Assembly (NCBI RefSeq): GCF_900168265.1
Contig: NZ_FVZF01000004.1
Coordinates: forward strand, 62,001 to 126,000
Direction: 5' to 3'
DNA length: 64,000 bases
Source: Salegentibacter salarius
Lineage (GTDB): Bacteria > Bacteroidota > Bacteroidia > Flavobacteriales > Flavobacteriaceae
Shown: positions 54,733 through 63,004 of the stretch, one piece after another
Layout: each line of letters begins with the position of its first letter
Numbering within the stretch: the stretch's first letter is position 1
Notes under the pieces: generated by a model
The model's input: the letters and a program-made list of their open reading frames with translations, nothing else
What the model was told of the DNA's origin: nothing
The model's database searches: none
Made by a program: the position numbers and the translations under genes

Positions 54733-54904
54733 TAAATATATTCAAGCGATCTTATTCCACTACAATATTCATAATAAACTGATTTACAGTATATAATATC
54801 TCATTCTATTTAAGGTTTCGTATTGCATTAGATTGTTATCGGTTGACTAAAGTTGTCGATTGGTTGACTAGAAGTTGACTAAGCTATATATTTGCTAATC
54901 AAAA
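54733..54904. promoter_or_regulatory. Integrase control region with GTTGACTA octamers and promoter
   Basis: GTTGACTA occurs at 54842-54849, 54863-54870 and 54874-54881; the last two are 11 bp apart, matched by a pair with the same spacing at the right end. They are candidate arm-type integrase sites. A promoter overlaps them: TTG 54864-54866, 20-bp spacer, TATATTTG 54887-54894 (perfect TAnnTTTG), 19 bp before the integrase ATG at 54914. Bound integrase could therefore repress its own gene. The rest of the region is AT-rich with nothing recognised. Confidence 0.6.
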
Positions 54905-54913
54905 TTGATTATT

Positions 54914-56242
54914 ATGGCATCACTCAAATTTCAAATCCAAAGCAAATCTACCTCAGCACCAATTTACGCTAGACTATCTTTAGGAAGAAAACAAGTTTTC
55001 AAGCGTAAAACAGGACTTTTTATTAGCGCTAAAGATTGGAGTAAGTCAACCGGGTTTCCAAAAGCAAAAGACAAACAAGGAAAAGAATTAAAGAACCAAC
55101 TAAAACAATTAGAGGCTTTTCTTCTAGAAAAGATTACAAAAGATAGCGCAAAGGGTATTGAAATAAATAGTGATTGGGTTTTTCACAATATTAATCTTCA
55201 TTTTAAAAGGGTTTCTGATAACGAGGGAAAATCTGAGTTACTTATTGATGCGGTACAAGAATTTATTGATTCAGCTCCTTTACGAAGCAATTCGAAGGGT
55301 GGCACCGGGCTTTCAGATAGCCGAATAAAAGCTATAAAACGTTTTAAGAGCATACTACAGGAATTTCTAGGAAAAAGAAAATGCAAGGTCTCCGAGGTAG
55401 ATCTCAACTTCGCGAGAGAATTTTCAACCTGGCTGCATAATAAAAAGCAATTTTCCAAAAGCTATACCCTCAAAACAATTGACAACTTAAAAACGATTTG
55501 TAATGATGCTGAGGTAAACGGAATTAACGTAAACCCTCAATTAAAAAACGTAAAAGGTGGCAAGGTGAAAAGCGAAACCATCCTCTACTTATCAAAAACA
55601 GAACTTAAAAAGATTAAAGAAGTTGATCTTAAATCAAAAGCTTTGATGAACGCTCGAAAGTGGTTGATACTAGGCTGTAATATAGGGCAACGCGGTAGTG
55701 ATCTTCTAAACCTTAATGAAAGTAATTTAGGTTCTAAGGGCGATATAGTCCTAATCGAATTGACTCAGCAAAAAACCGGGAAACATGTTTACATCCCTTT
55801 AAATAGAGATGCAAAAGAAGTTATCCAAGACGGCTTCCCTACCAAAATTTCAATGCAAAAATTTAATGACTATATAAAGCTTATTGGTAAAGAAGCTGAA
55901 ATAAATGAAAAAGTTATAGCAGGAAAGGTTTCCATGGTTCCCGAATCAAAAAATTCGGATGTTAAGATTAAAAGAAAAGTTATTAAGGAATACGAAAAAT
56001 GGGAAGTGATGGCATCCCATATTTGCAGAAGATCCTTCGCTACAAATTTATATGGCGAATTACCTGCATCATTGATAATGAGTATTACTGGACATAGTAC
56101 TGAGAAAATGTTTTTAAATTATATTGGCAAGACCTCGGTTGACCATATAGCCTCAATTAATGCTTTTTATAACAAACAAGACAAGGAACAGAACAAGGAA
56201 ATAAAACTTCAAGTTATATCCAACAAGGCTGCCAATGGATAA
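54914..56242 (+). CDS. int: Tyrosine recombinase/integrase
   Basis: 442 aa from ATG 54914 (TTG 54905 is an alternative). The Bacteroidota-type integrase layout is an arm-binding N-terminal domain (about 1-100, SLKFQIQSKSTSAPIYARL), a SAM-like core-binding domain (about 110-205) and the catalytic domain. Catalytic residues: Arg in NIGQRGSDLL (about 258), HICRRSFATNLYG with the H-x-x-R pair (about 368-371), GHSTEKMFLNYIG with the second His and nucleophilic Tyr (about 402). It should catalyse integration and excision between the two att repeats. Confidence 0.94.
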   Translation: MASLKFQIQSKSTSAPIYARLSLGRKQVFKRKTGLFISAKDWSKSTGFPKAKDKQGKELKNQLKQLEAFLLEKITKDSAKGIEINSDWVFHNINLHFKRVSDNEGKSELLIDAVQEFIDSAPLRSNSKGGTGLSDSRIKAIKRFKSILQEFLGKRKCKVSEVDLNFAREFSTWLHNKKQFSKSYTLKTIDNLKTICNDAEVNGINVNPQLKNVKGGKVKSETILYLSKTELKKIKEVDLKSKALMNARKWLILGCNIGQRGSDLLNLNESNLGSKGDIVLIELTQQKTGKHVYIPLNRDAKEVIQDGFPTKISMQKFNDYIKLIGKEAEINEKVIAGKVSMVPESKNSDVKIKRKVIKEYEKWEVMASHICRRSFATNLYGELPASLIMSITGHSTEKMFLNYIGKTSVDHIASINAFYNKQDKEQNKEIKLQVISNKAANG

Positions 56243-56254
56243 TTAACGAGTTAT

Positions 56255-56752
56255 ATGAATCTTAAGGACTACCTCATACAATACACTCAAGAACCTGACA
56301 GAAATTTTCGAAATTTTCCTAAGGAAAAAACCGAGAAATTATTTCTGGAATTCAAGTCTCTATGTTATAATCCGCAAACTTATAAATGGAGTAGAATTAA
56401 AGATTGTACCGCCTATATCAAAAGCGAAAACATTGACCCTGAAATTTTCATTCGATTCTCTCACTACCTCATCAATCGGTATTATAAACTAGTTCATGTG
56501 CATAATAGCAAAGGAAAGAACGCCGCATTCACATTCCTGAAAAAGCTTCAAGCATCTAAAAAATTAACTTCTAGAAATGGCAAGAAAATAAAACTATCTG
56601 AAGGAGTAAATAAGATTGACTTTTTGCTTGAAATGAAAACTCTAAATAAATTTCTAGATCTCACTAATGAGGAATGGGTGGATTTTATACTTTCAAATTT
56701 TGAATTAAACCTTTCAAAAGCAACACTCCTCAAATATTATTACACAAAATAG
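56255..56752 (+). CDS. Unknown 165-aa protein of the element
   Basis: 165 aa starting 12 bp after the integrase stop, so probably cotranscribed with it. It is rich in Lys, Tyr, Phe and Asn and mostly helical by eye (EKTEKLFLEFKSLCYNPQTYK; DPEIFIRFSHYLINRYYKL; FLLEMKTLNKFLDLTNEEW). No catalytic motif, signal or membrane helix is visible, and I do not recognise the family. Small basic helical proteins beside integrases are often recombination-directionality or regulatory factors, but that is only a contextual guess. Confidence 0.7.
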   Translation: MNLKDYLIQYTQEPDRNFRNFPKEKTEKLFLEFKSLCYNPQTYKWSRIKDCTAYIKSENIDPEIFIRFSHYLINRYYKLVHVHNSKGKNAAFTFLKKLQASKKLTSRNGKKIKLSEGVNKIDFLLEMKTLNKFLDLTNEEWVDFILSNFELNLSKATLLKYYYTK

Positions 56753-56794
56753 TTGAATTTTTTCACGAAATTTTCTTCAGAAAAAAGCAAAAAT

Positions 56795-56850
56795 AGGTTA
56801 ACCTAATATAACCTGATATAACCTAAATAAGCCTAAATCAACCTTACACC
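56795..56850 (+). repeat. Phased 10-bp iterons upstream of excisionase and rep genes
   Basis: After a perfect palindrome AGGTTAACCT (56795-56804) come five consecutive 10-bp units starting at 56801: ACCTAATATA, ACCTGATATA, ACCTAAATAA, GCCTAAATCA, ACCTTACACC. The CCT core repeats exactly every 10 bp, about one helical turn, placing all units on one DNA face. This fits cooperative binding by the excisionase-like or replication protein, or a replication origin. Confidence 0.7.
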
Positions 56851-57002
56851 ATCATTCAGCTCCTTGTTATACGCCTAGATCAACGTAAATAAGTTTCTAT
56901 CCACCTCTACACTTCACTTTAGCTTTGGCGTTCAAATAGGAGAAAGACTCCTATCAACGTTAAAAATGAGATCTAGCTCAAATAGATCTAAATATTCTTT
57001 TT

Positions 57003-57275
57003 ATGAAAAAAGTTCAATTAGTAGAAATTACTCCCGAACAATTTCAAAAAATGCTAGCAGTAGAAATAGCCGAAAAGATAGAGGAACTAAAAGAAGTACT
57101 AAAGCCTGTGGAAAAGACAGAATACCTTACAAGAACCGAAGTAAGTGAGCTTTTGAAAATTAATTTATCCACTGTCCACAAATGGACAAAACAAAACTAT
57201 CTCCATGCCTACTATTTAGGCAACCGCGTATATTATAAACGGAGTGAAATTGAAAACACTCTTTGTAGTGTTTAA
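57003..57275 (+). CDS. Excisionase-family helix-turn-helix protein
   Basis: 90 aa. Residues 1-38 are a coiled-coil-like helix (EQFQKMLAVEIAEKIEELKEVLK), residues 40-88 a MerR/Xis-type winged helix: YLTRTEVSELLKINLSTVHKWTKQNYL with wing residues YYLGNRVYYKRSEIENTL. This is the HTH_17 excisionase architecture common on Bacteroidota mobile elements. It lies ~150 bp downstream of the phased 10-bp repeats and upstream of the replication-like gene. Probable role: architectural factor for excision or regulator of rep. Confidence 0.85.
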   Translation: MKKVQLVEITPEQFQKMLAVEIAEKIEELKEVLKPVEKTEYLTRTEVSELLKINLSTVHKWTKQNYLHAYYLGNRVYYKRSEIENTLCSV

Positions 57276-57323
57276 ACTAAACAAGCCCTTAATCTAAGCT
57301 CTATCAACATAAAAAAATAAACT

Positions 57324-58220
57324 TTGGTTGACTACACCAAATTTGAACTTCCCTCATATTTTGAGAAAATCCTCAAAGAAAATAGCCTCCTTGAATTTCA
57401 AGCGAAGGTTGATTTGAATGGCGGTTTAATTGGTGATCGTTCAATCGCCTATTATAGAGGTTTAACTTTCACGATTTATGAGTCTAAACGAATTACAGTA
57501 GCCGGTAGCTTGCATAAATATTGGAACAAAGGAAAACATAATTTCAATGACTTCAGTACAGAAAACCTATTGGAAGTTTTAAATGATCTCAAGAATAAGT
57601 TTAAAATTACTCCTGATGTTTGCGATATAAAACAACTAGAAATTGGAATAAACTTTCGACCTCCCTATACAACAAAAGAAATCTTAGCCTCTTGTCTCCT
57701 TCATAAAACCTCACAACTTAAATGGATTTTCACTCCTGATGAGGGAAACTATAAGCAGGTTATGCACAGGAATTACTATATTAAAGTATACGACAAACAA
57801 AAGCATTATACTCAACAAGGCTACAAAATTCCTTCTGAGCTGATGAGGTTCGAAATAAAGTATAGACGTAACAAGTTAAATAATCAACTCGGCATAACTG
57901 GTAAAATAATCCTTCAAGATATTCTTGATTATAACTTTAAATATTTTACAGACGCATTAATTAAAGAGTGGAGAAATATTCTTTTTTACGACTGGACTTC
58001 TTTAGAAAATAGCTCCTATAAGGATCGTTATAGTAATGACGAGTATTGGCTCAATCTCAAGCAAGAAAACTTCAAATATCATCGTAATAAGCTCAATAAA
58101 ATTATATCCGCGAACCCCAACAACCTTAAGAAGGATATTGAAGCAAGAATAGAAGCTAAATGCAAGCTTCTAACAGCTCCGACTACCCGAATTAGCACTT
58201 TATATATAGAGACAGTTTAG
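57324..58220 (+). CDS. Replication-initiator-like protein (phage gpII/X or Rep_trans type)
   Basis: 298 aa with a TTG start. The arrangement IKVYDKQKHYTQ, then ELMRFEIKYRRNKL, is the pattern of filamentous-phage gpII/X replication proteins and rolling-circle Rep_trans initiators, as is the N-terminal strand-rich region with GLTFTIYESKRITVAGSLHKYW. I could not place the nicking tyrosine with certainty. If correct, the excised element could replicate as a circle. Nested inverted repeats cover its stop codon. The family call is tentative. Confidence 0.5.
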   Translation: MVDYTKFELPSYFEKILKENSLLEFQAKVDLNGGLIGDRSIAYYRGLTFTIYESKRITVAGSLHKYWNKGKHNFNDFSTENLLEVLNDLKNKFKITPDVCDIKQLEIGINFRPPYTTKEILASCLLHKTSQLKWIFTPDEGNYKQVMHRNYYIKVYDKQKHYTQQGYKIPSELMRFEIKYRRNKLNNQLGITGKIILQDILDYNFKYFTDALIKEWRNILFYDWTSLENSSYKDRYSNDEYWLNLKQENFKYHRNKLNKIISANPNNLKKDIEARIEAKCKLLTAPTTRISTLYIETV

Positions 58221-58249
58221 GTAGTGCTATTCCGCCTATATTAAACTGT
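58194..58249. other. Overlapping inverted repeats at the rep stop codon
   Basis: AGCACT (58194-58199) pairs with AGTGCT (58223-58228), and ACAGTTTA (58212-58219) pairs with TAAACTGT (58242-58249). The two hairpins are mutually exclusive. Possible terminator, attenuator or double-strand-origin-like structure; no T-tract follows. Confidence 0.45.
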
Positions 58250-58765
58250 AAGCTTCTCAACTCACCTCAATTTATATCAGCAGCACTTAAAAGTCAGTAT
58301 AATTTTTTATTTCGATCCCATTTGTAAAAACCGAAACTTTTTTAAACCTTTTGGATATAAAGCCAGCCCATACCTCTCGACAATTAATTTACACCTGGAG
58401 ACAATCACGTCTGAAAACCATAACAGACTCAAACCCCCGACCACAGAAAAATTTTCAGTTCTTTTTAGTAATTTCCCGATAGTAAGATGACCTATACTAT
58501 AACATCGAGAATCCTCTTCACTATTCCATATTTATAAAATACACACTACTATCACACAGTAACCTACTACTACTGACCACAGCTATTCGATTGTGTTATT
58601 TTAGTTTGCGCGTAAAGAAAAACCAGCCAGTTACTAACCAGAGAAAGAACACACAAAGAAGAAGTGAATTTTTAAACAAAAACTTCCTATAAAGAACTTG
58701 AGCTTTTATTGACCCATTTGCAGAGACATTTCTATCTTTAAGGAAATTTTAACCAAATAAACAGT
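58221..58765. other. 545-bp gene-free region between rep-like gene and restriction enzyme
   Basis: No convincing coding sequence in either strand. Left end: the nested inverted repeats. Centre (58321-58620): A/C-rich sequence with short direct CTACTA/ACTACT stretches and no strong palindrome. Right end: the restriction-enzyme promoter. It is large for this compact element and could hold a replication or transfer origin or a small RNA, but I see no decisive signal. Confidence 0.5.
58709..58740 (+). promoter_or_regulatory. Promoter of the restriction-modification gene
   Basis: TTG (58709-58711), 21-bp spacer, TATCTTTA (58733-58740), matching TTG-N(17-23)-TAnnTTTG except for the last base. The ATG is 25 bp further on, leaving a short leader. 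Confidence 0.55.
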
Positions 58766-61489
58766 ATGCCTCTTAGCTGGAATGAAATTAAATCCCGATC
58801 AATTACCTTCTCTAAAGAATGGGAAGGAGAAACAAGAGAACGAGCCGAAAAAGATACCTTCTGGAATGAATTTCTTAACATCTTCGGTATAAGTAGAAGA
58901 CGTGTTGCTACCTTTGAAAAGGCGGTTAAAAAGCTTAATGAAAATCAAGGTTACATAGACCTATTCTGGCCGGGCACACTATTGGTTGAGCATAAATCTG
59001 CAGGTAAAGACCTAGACAGCGCTTTTTCCCAAGCTCTGGACTACTTTCCCGGATTAAAAGAACACGAACTTCCACGTTACATTATAACGTCTGATTTTAC
59101 TCAGTTTAAAGTATATGATCTGGATAAAAGTCAGGAACACTTTTTTTCCCTGTCTGATTTAACGAAAAATATTCATCTCTTTGGATTCGTTGCTGGCTAT
59201 GAAAAGAAAACATTCAAGGAAGAAGATCCAGTAAACATTGATGCAGCTTATTTGATGGGGAGACTTCATGACCGATTAGAAGAGGTTGGTTATAAGGATC
59301 ATGATTTAGAAGTTTATTTAGTACGCATTTTATTCTGTCTCTTTGCAGAGGACACGAATATTTTTGAAAAAGGAATTTTTCAGGAATATATAGAACTACA
59401 TACTAAAGAAGATGGTTCAGACCTAGCAATTCATCTTGCCCACATCTTTCAAACTCTTAATACAAGAAAAGAAGAAAGGCTTACTAATCTAGATGAAGCC
59501 TTAGATCAATTTCCTTATGTAAATGGTCAACTATTTTCGGAATCCTTAAAATTAGCTTCCTTTGATAGCGGCATGAGAGATATGTTACTAGATGCATGTG
59601 GATTAGGTTGGGGAAAGATTTCACCAGCTATTTTCGGCTCAATGTTTCAGGCGGCGATGAATCAAGAAGAAAGAAGAAATTTAGGAGCTCATTACACCTC
59701 TGAAAAGAACATTCAAAAACTCATAAAACCCCTTTTTTTAGATGAACTACACAAAGAGTTTAAAAAAGCAAAGGGGAGCACAAAAAAGCTGAAAGAACTT
59801 CATGAAAAAATTGCCAGTCTTAAATTTTTAGATCCCGCTTGCGGCTGTGGTAATTTTTTGATTATAACATATAGAGAGTTAAGAGAACTGGAAATTCAGA
59901 TCCTAAGAGAGCTGAACAAGAAAGGTTTGGGATATTTAAACATTGGAGATATTATAAAAGTAGACATTGATCAATTTTACGGTATCGAATATGATGAATT
60001 TCCTGTTAGAATTGCTGAGGTTGCTATGTGGCTGATTGATCATCAAATGAATATGAAGGTTTCTGAGGAATTTGGACAATATTTTGTTAGACTGCCTCTG
60101 AAAAAATCAGCAACTATATTGCATGGCAACGCTCTCAAAACAGACTGGAAGAACCTCATATCGAATAATGAATTAAGTTTCATCTTAGGAAATCCACCTT
60201 TTTATGGTTCCAAATTACAATCAGAAGAGCAGCGACAAGATTTAGAGGAAGTATTTGGCAGCGATGTCAAAGATGCTAAAATAATGGATTATGTTTCGGC
60301 GTGGTACATTAAAGCAGCCCGATACATACAAGATACAGGAATTACCGTTGGTTACGTTTCTACTAATTCCATAACTCAAGGAGAACAAGTAGGGGTTCTA
60401 TGGACAGAACTTCTGGAGAAATATAATGTAGAAATTCATTTCGCCCATAAAACCTTCAAATGGACAAATCAAGCTAAAGGCAAAGCCGGTGTTTATTGCG
60501 TAATTATTGGTTTTGGTCAAGATAAAGTTAAGCAAAAAACTCTTTTCGAATATCAGGAGGTTACCGGGGAACCTCATTCAGTTGTTGCAAGCAACATTAA
60601 CCCTTACCTAGTTGACGCTCAAAACGTACTAATTAGAAAAAGAACCACCCCTTTAACTAAAGTTCCCCCAATGAGCTTTGGAAATATGCCGTTAGATGGA
60701 GGTAACCTCTTACTATCCAATGAAGAAAAAGAAAAAATTTTAGAAAAGGAGCCCGCCCTCAGTCCATACATAAAGCCTCTAATAAGCGCAAGGGAATTTC
60801 TGAATGGGCAAAATAGATGGTGTATCTGGTTGAAAGATGAGTCTCCAAAAGTTATAAAAACTTCAAGTTTCCTGCTGGAACGGATAAAAGCTGTGAAAGA
60901 ATTTCGCCTTTCAAGTAGAGCTGCATCCACAAGAAAGCACGCCGAAACTCCGTGGCTTTTTAGAGACAAAAGCAACCCAGAGTCATTTATAGTTATTCCG
61001 AGCACTACATCGGAAAACAGAGAATATATTCCCTTTGGTATTTTTGATAAAAATTATATCGCCAATAATAGTTGCCACATAATACCAAATGCTAATCTTT
61101 TCCTTTTCGGAGTACTGAGCTCCCAAATGCATTTAGCTTGGGTAAAATACGTGTGTGGAAGACTAGAAAGCAGGATTCGATATTCAAAAAATATTGTTTA
61201 CAACAATTATCCTTTCCCTGTAAATGCCACACGTCCCAACCAAAGCAAAGTAGAAAAATCTGCACAAAAACTATTGGATGCTAGAATGAAATTTAGTGAA
61301 AGCAGCTTATCTGATCTTTATGACCCTTTAATAATGCCCAAGAGCCTCAGAAAAGCTCACACCGAATTAAATAAGGCAGTTGATCTTTGTTATCGACCTC
61401 AGCCCTTCCCGGACGAGAGAAGAAGAATGGAGTTCTTATTTGAGCTTTATAATAGCTATATTAAAAACAAGAAAGAACTGGTTGTCTAA
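58766..61489 (+). CDS. Type IIL (MmeI-like) single-chain restriction-modification enzyme
   Basis: 907 aa, the normal length for MmeI-type enzymes. Order: N-terminal nuclease with Asp65, nine residues, then Glu75-x-Lys77 (GYIDLF...VEHKSAG), the same D-X9-EXK spacing as MmeI; a helical connector; gamma-class N6-adenine methyltransferase with SAM motif DPACGCGNFLI (about 355) and catalytic LGNPPFYG (about 474); then a target-recognition region (about 620-820) and a helical C-terminus. One strand of an asymmetric site is methylated as protection and cleavage occurs at a fixed distance. All motifs look intact. Recognition site not predictable by eye. Confidence 0.92.
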   Translation: MPLSWNEIKSRSITFSKEWEGETRERAEKDTFWNEFLNIFGISRRRVATFEKAVKKLNENQGYIDLFWPGTLLVEHKSAGKDLDSAFSQALDYFPGLKEHELPRYIITSDFTQFKVYDLDKSQEHFFSLSDLTKNIHLFGFVAGYEKKTFKEEDPVNIDAAYLMGRLHDRLEEVGYKDHDLEVYLVRILFCLFAEDTNIFEKGIFQEYIELHTKEDGSDLAIHLAHIFQTLNTRKEERLTNLDEALDQFPYVNGQLFSESLKLASFDSGMRDMLLDACGLGWGKISPAIFGSMFQAAMNQEERRNLGAHYTSEKNIQKLIKPLFLDELHKEFKKAKGSTKKLKELHEKIASLKFLDPACGCGNFLIITYRELRELEIQILRELNKKGLGYLNIGDIIKVDIDQFYGIEYDEFPVRIAEVAMWLIDHQMNMKVSEEFGQYFVRLPLKKSATILHGNALKTDWKNLISNNELSFILGNPPFYGSKLQSEEQRQDLEEVFGSDVKDAKIMDYVSAWYIKAARYIQDTGITVGYVSTNSITQGEQVGVLWTELLEKYNVEIHFAHKTFKWTNQAKGKAGVYCVIIGFGQDKVKQKTLFEYQEVTGEPHSVVASNINPYLVDAQNVLIRKRTTPLTKVPPMSFGNMPLDGGNLLLSNEEKEKILEKEPALSPYIKPLISAREFLNGQNRWCIWLKDESPKVIKTSSFLLERIKAVKEFRLSSRAASTRKHAETPWLFRDKSNPESFIVIPSTTSENREYIPFGIFDKNYIANNSCHIIPNANLFLFGVLSSQMHLAWVKYVCGRLESRIRYSKNIVYNNYPFPVNATRPNQSKVEKSAQKLLDARMKFSESSLSDLYDPLIMPKSLRKAHTELNKAVDLCYRPQPFPDERRRMEFLFELYNSYIKNKKELVV

Positions 61490-61581
61490 ACAAACACACA
61501 ATTATCAGTTTGAAGTAAAAAGAAGCATTTTAATTCCAGATTTCAGTTCCCTACAACCCCATATCTGATAATAATTTTTTA

Positions 61582-62655
61582 GTGAAGAATAATAAACAAA
61601 TTCAACTTAATCGAGCAAACAAAAGATTCCAGAGAAGGTTGACTTCCAATGCCAAGAGAAAAAGAAGAAGGAAAGAGGAACTAGGATTAAGCCGGGTTGA
61701 AAAACTCAGATTTAGGCATTATAAGAAGTTCAGAGGGTTCAAGAAAGTAAAAGCACCAGTAAACTTTTCTTTAGTGGAGGAACCGGAGGAGATGATAAAA
61801 TTTGCCAAAAATATAAAAAAACTATATAGAAAGAAAAAGAAGGTATTTGTTATCTTCAAGGATACTGAGCATATAGGTTATGACGCTCTTGTACTCTTAT
61901 TATCTATTCTTATTCGTTTTAGATCAAAAAGGATAAAATTTGACGGTGATTTCCCCACTAACCCTGAAGCCAAAAAAATTCTTCTTGATTCTGGCTTTTT
62001 TGAATACTTATATAAGAATATTAAGGAGGAAGATAGATACTCCTTTATAAAAGGGGGAACCATAGCTACACACGCCTATAAAAAAGTAGATCCCAAGCTA
62101 ACCAGTGAAATAATTTCCGATGCTTCACGCACAATTTGGAAAAAAAATAAAAGATGTCAAGGGGTGCAAAGGTCTTTAATTGAATTAATGCATAACACAA
62201 ATAACCACGCCGCTTATGACAAGGAAGGCGACAAACTTTGGTTTTTATCTGTTCAGCATAGAAAAAAGGAAGGAATTGTAAGCTTTTCCTTCCTAGACTT
62301 TGGCGTAGGTATATTCGAAAGCTTAAATAATAAAGGAAAAGATAGTAAGTGGTATAATTGGGAACGAAGTTTAGCAAAATTATTTACCTATGAGAATAAT
62401 AAAGAACTTCTAAAATTAATACTTAACGGAGAGCTTCATAGGACAGTTACAGGGAAAGCTTATAGAGGTAAAGGTTTACCGGGTATATATGGGGCATTCA
62501 AGCGAAACCATTTTAATAAATTACATATTATCTCGAATGACGTCTATGCGGATATAGAAAATAACAAATTTTTATCACTGAAGAATGCATTTAGTGGTAC
62601 TTTTGTTTATTGGGAAATAAGCTCAAATAATTTTAATACAGATGGATTCAATTAA
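61582..62655 (+). CDS. STAS + GHKL ATPase fusion with basic N-terminus (first gene of coupled trio)
   Basis: 357 aa, GTG start. Residues 1-58 are extraordinarily basic (NKRFQRRLTSNAKRKRRRKEE), suggesting nucleic-acid or ribosome binding. Residues ~60-150 look like a STAS-type alpha/beta domain (KKVFVIFKDTEHIGYDALVLLLSILIRFRS-like, with a FDGDFP strand). Residues ~190-345 are a GHKL ATPase: N-box IELMHNTNNHA (about 198), G1 box LDFGVGIFES (about 239) and G2 box GKGLPGIYGA (about 295). There is no HisKA, so it is an anti-sigma/partner-switch-like kinase rather than a sensor. It overlaps the next gene by 14 bp. Confidence 0.75.
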   Translation: MKNNKQIQLNRANKRFQRRLTSNAKRKRRRKEELGLSRVEKLRFRHYKKFRGFKKVKAPVNFSLVEEPEEMIKFAKNIKKLYRKKKKVFVIFKDTEHIGYDALVLLLSILIRFRSKRIKFDGDFPTNPEAKKILLDSGFFEYLYKNIKEEDRYSFIKGGTIATHAYKKVDPKLTSEIISDASRTIWKKNKRCQGVQRSLIELMHNTNNHAAYDKEGDKLWFLSVQHRKKEGIVSFSFLDFGVGIFESLNNKGKDSKWYNWERSLAKLFTYENNKELLKLILNGELHRTVTGKAYRGKGLPGIYGAFKRNHFNKLHIISNDVYADIENNKFLSLKNAFSGTFVYWEISSNNFNTDGFN

Positions 62656-63004
62656 GATTAAAGTTGCTAAAGATTTTTCTCCCTTTCCTGGATCAAGGTA
62701 TGAAAAAGAAGGAGAAAACTCCGGAGAGAAGTTTCGGAGAGATTTTTTAGCGCCTGCTTTTAAAAAGGCAATTGATGAAGATAAAAAAGTTCTAGTAGAT
62801 CTAGACGGAACAGCTGGTTACGGAACCTCTTTCCTAGAAGAAATTTTCGGAGGTTTGGTGAGGGATAATGATTTCGATTATAAAGAAATAAAAAAAAGGC
62901 TTGATATTATTTCACTAGAAGAAGAGTACTTGGAGGAGGATGCATGGGAGTTTATTGATGATGCTCATTCTGCAAAAAAATCTTCCGATGAAGCTTCTAT
63001 TTAA
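62642..63004 (+). CDS. DUF4325 (STAS-like) protein
   Basis: 120 aa. It begins inside the end of the ATPase gene. Central motif KKVLVDLDGTAGYGTSFLEE, then IFGGLVRDNDF, is the DUF4325 signature (strand, loop, then SFLxExFGxL helix). DUF4325 proteins are STAS-like and pair with GHKL ATPases, analogous to RsbS/SpoIIAA with their kinases, so a phosphorylation- or ATP-dependent switch with the upstream protein is likely. The C-terminus is strongly acidic (LEEEYLEEDAWEFIDD). It overlaps the third gene by 17 bp. Confidence 0.75.
   Translation: MDSIKIKVAKDFSPFPGSRYEKEGENSGEKFRRDFLAPAFKKAIDEDKKVLVDLDGTAGYGTSFLEEIFGGLVRDNDFDYKEIKKRLDIISLEEEYLEEDAWEFIDDAHSAKKSSDEASI

Noticed and set aside
56801-56850. 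Regular short repeats as a CRISPR array
   Set aside because: The unit is 10 bp with no spacers and no cas genes are nearby; phased protein-binding sites fit better.
61582-62655. Sensor histidine kinase
   Set aside because: There is a GHKL ATPase but no HisKA phospho-acceptor helix; the STAS-like domain and DUF4325 partner point to a different mechanism.
62940-62987. Earlier start for the two-TM protein of the coupled trio
   Set aside because: The extra 16 residues would be read from inside the DUF4325 gene and precede a typical hydrophobic N-terminus that starts at ATG 62988.
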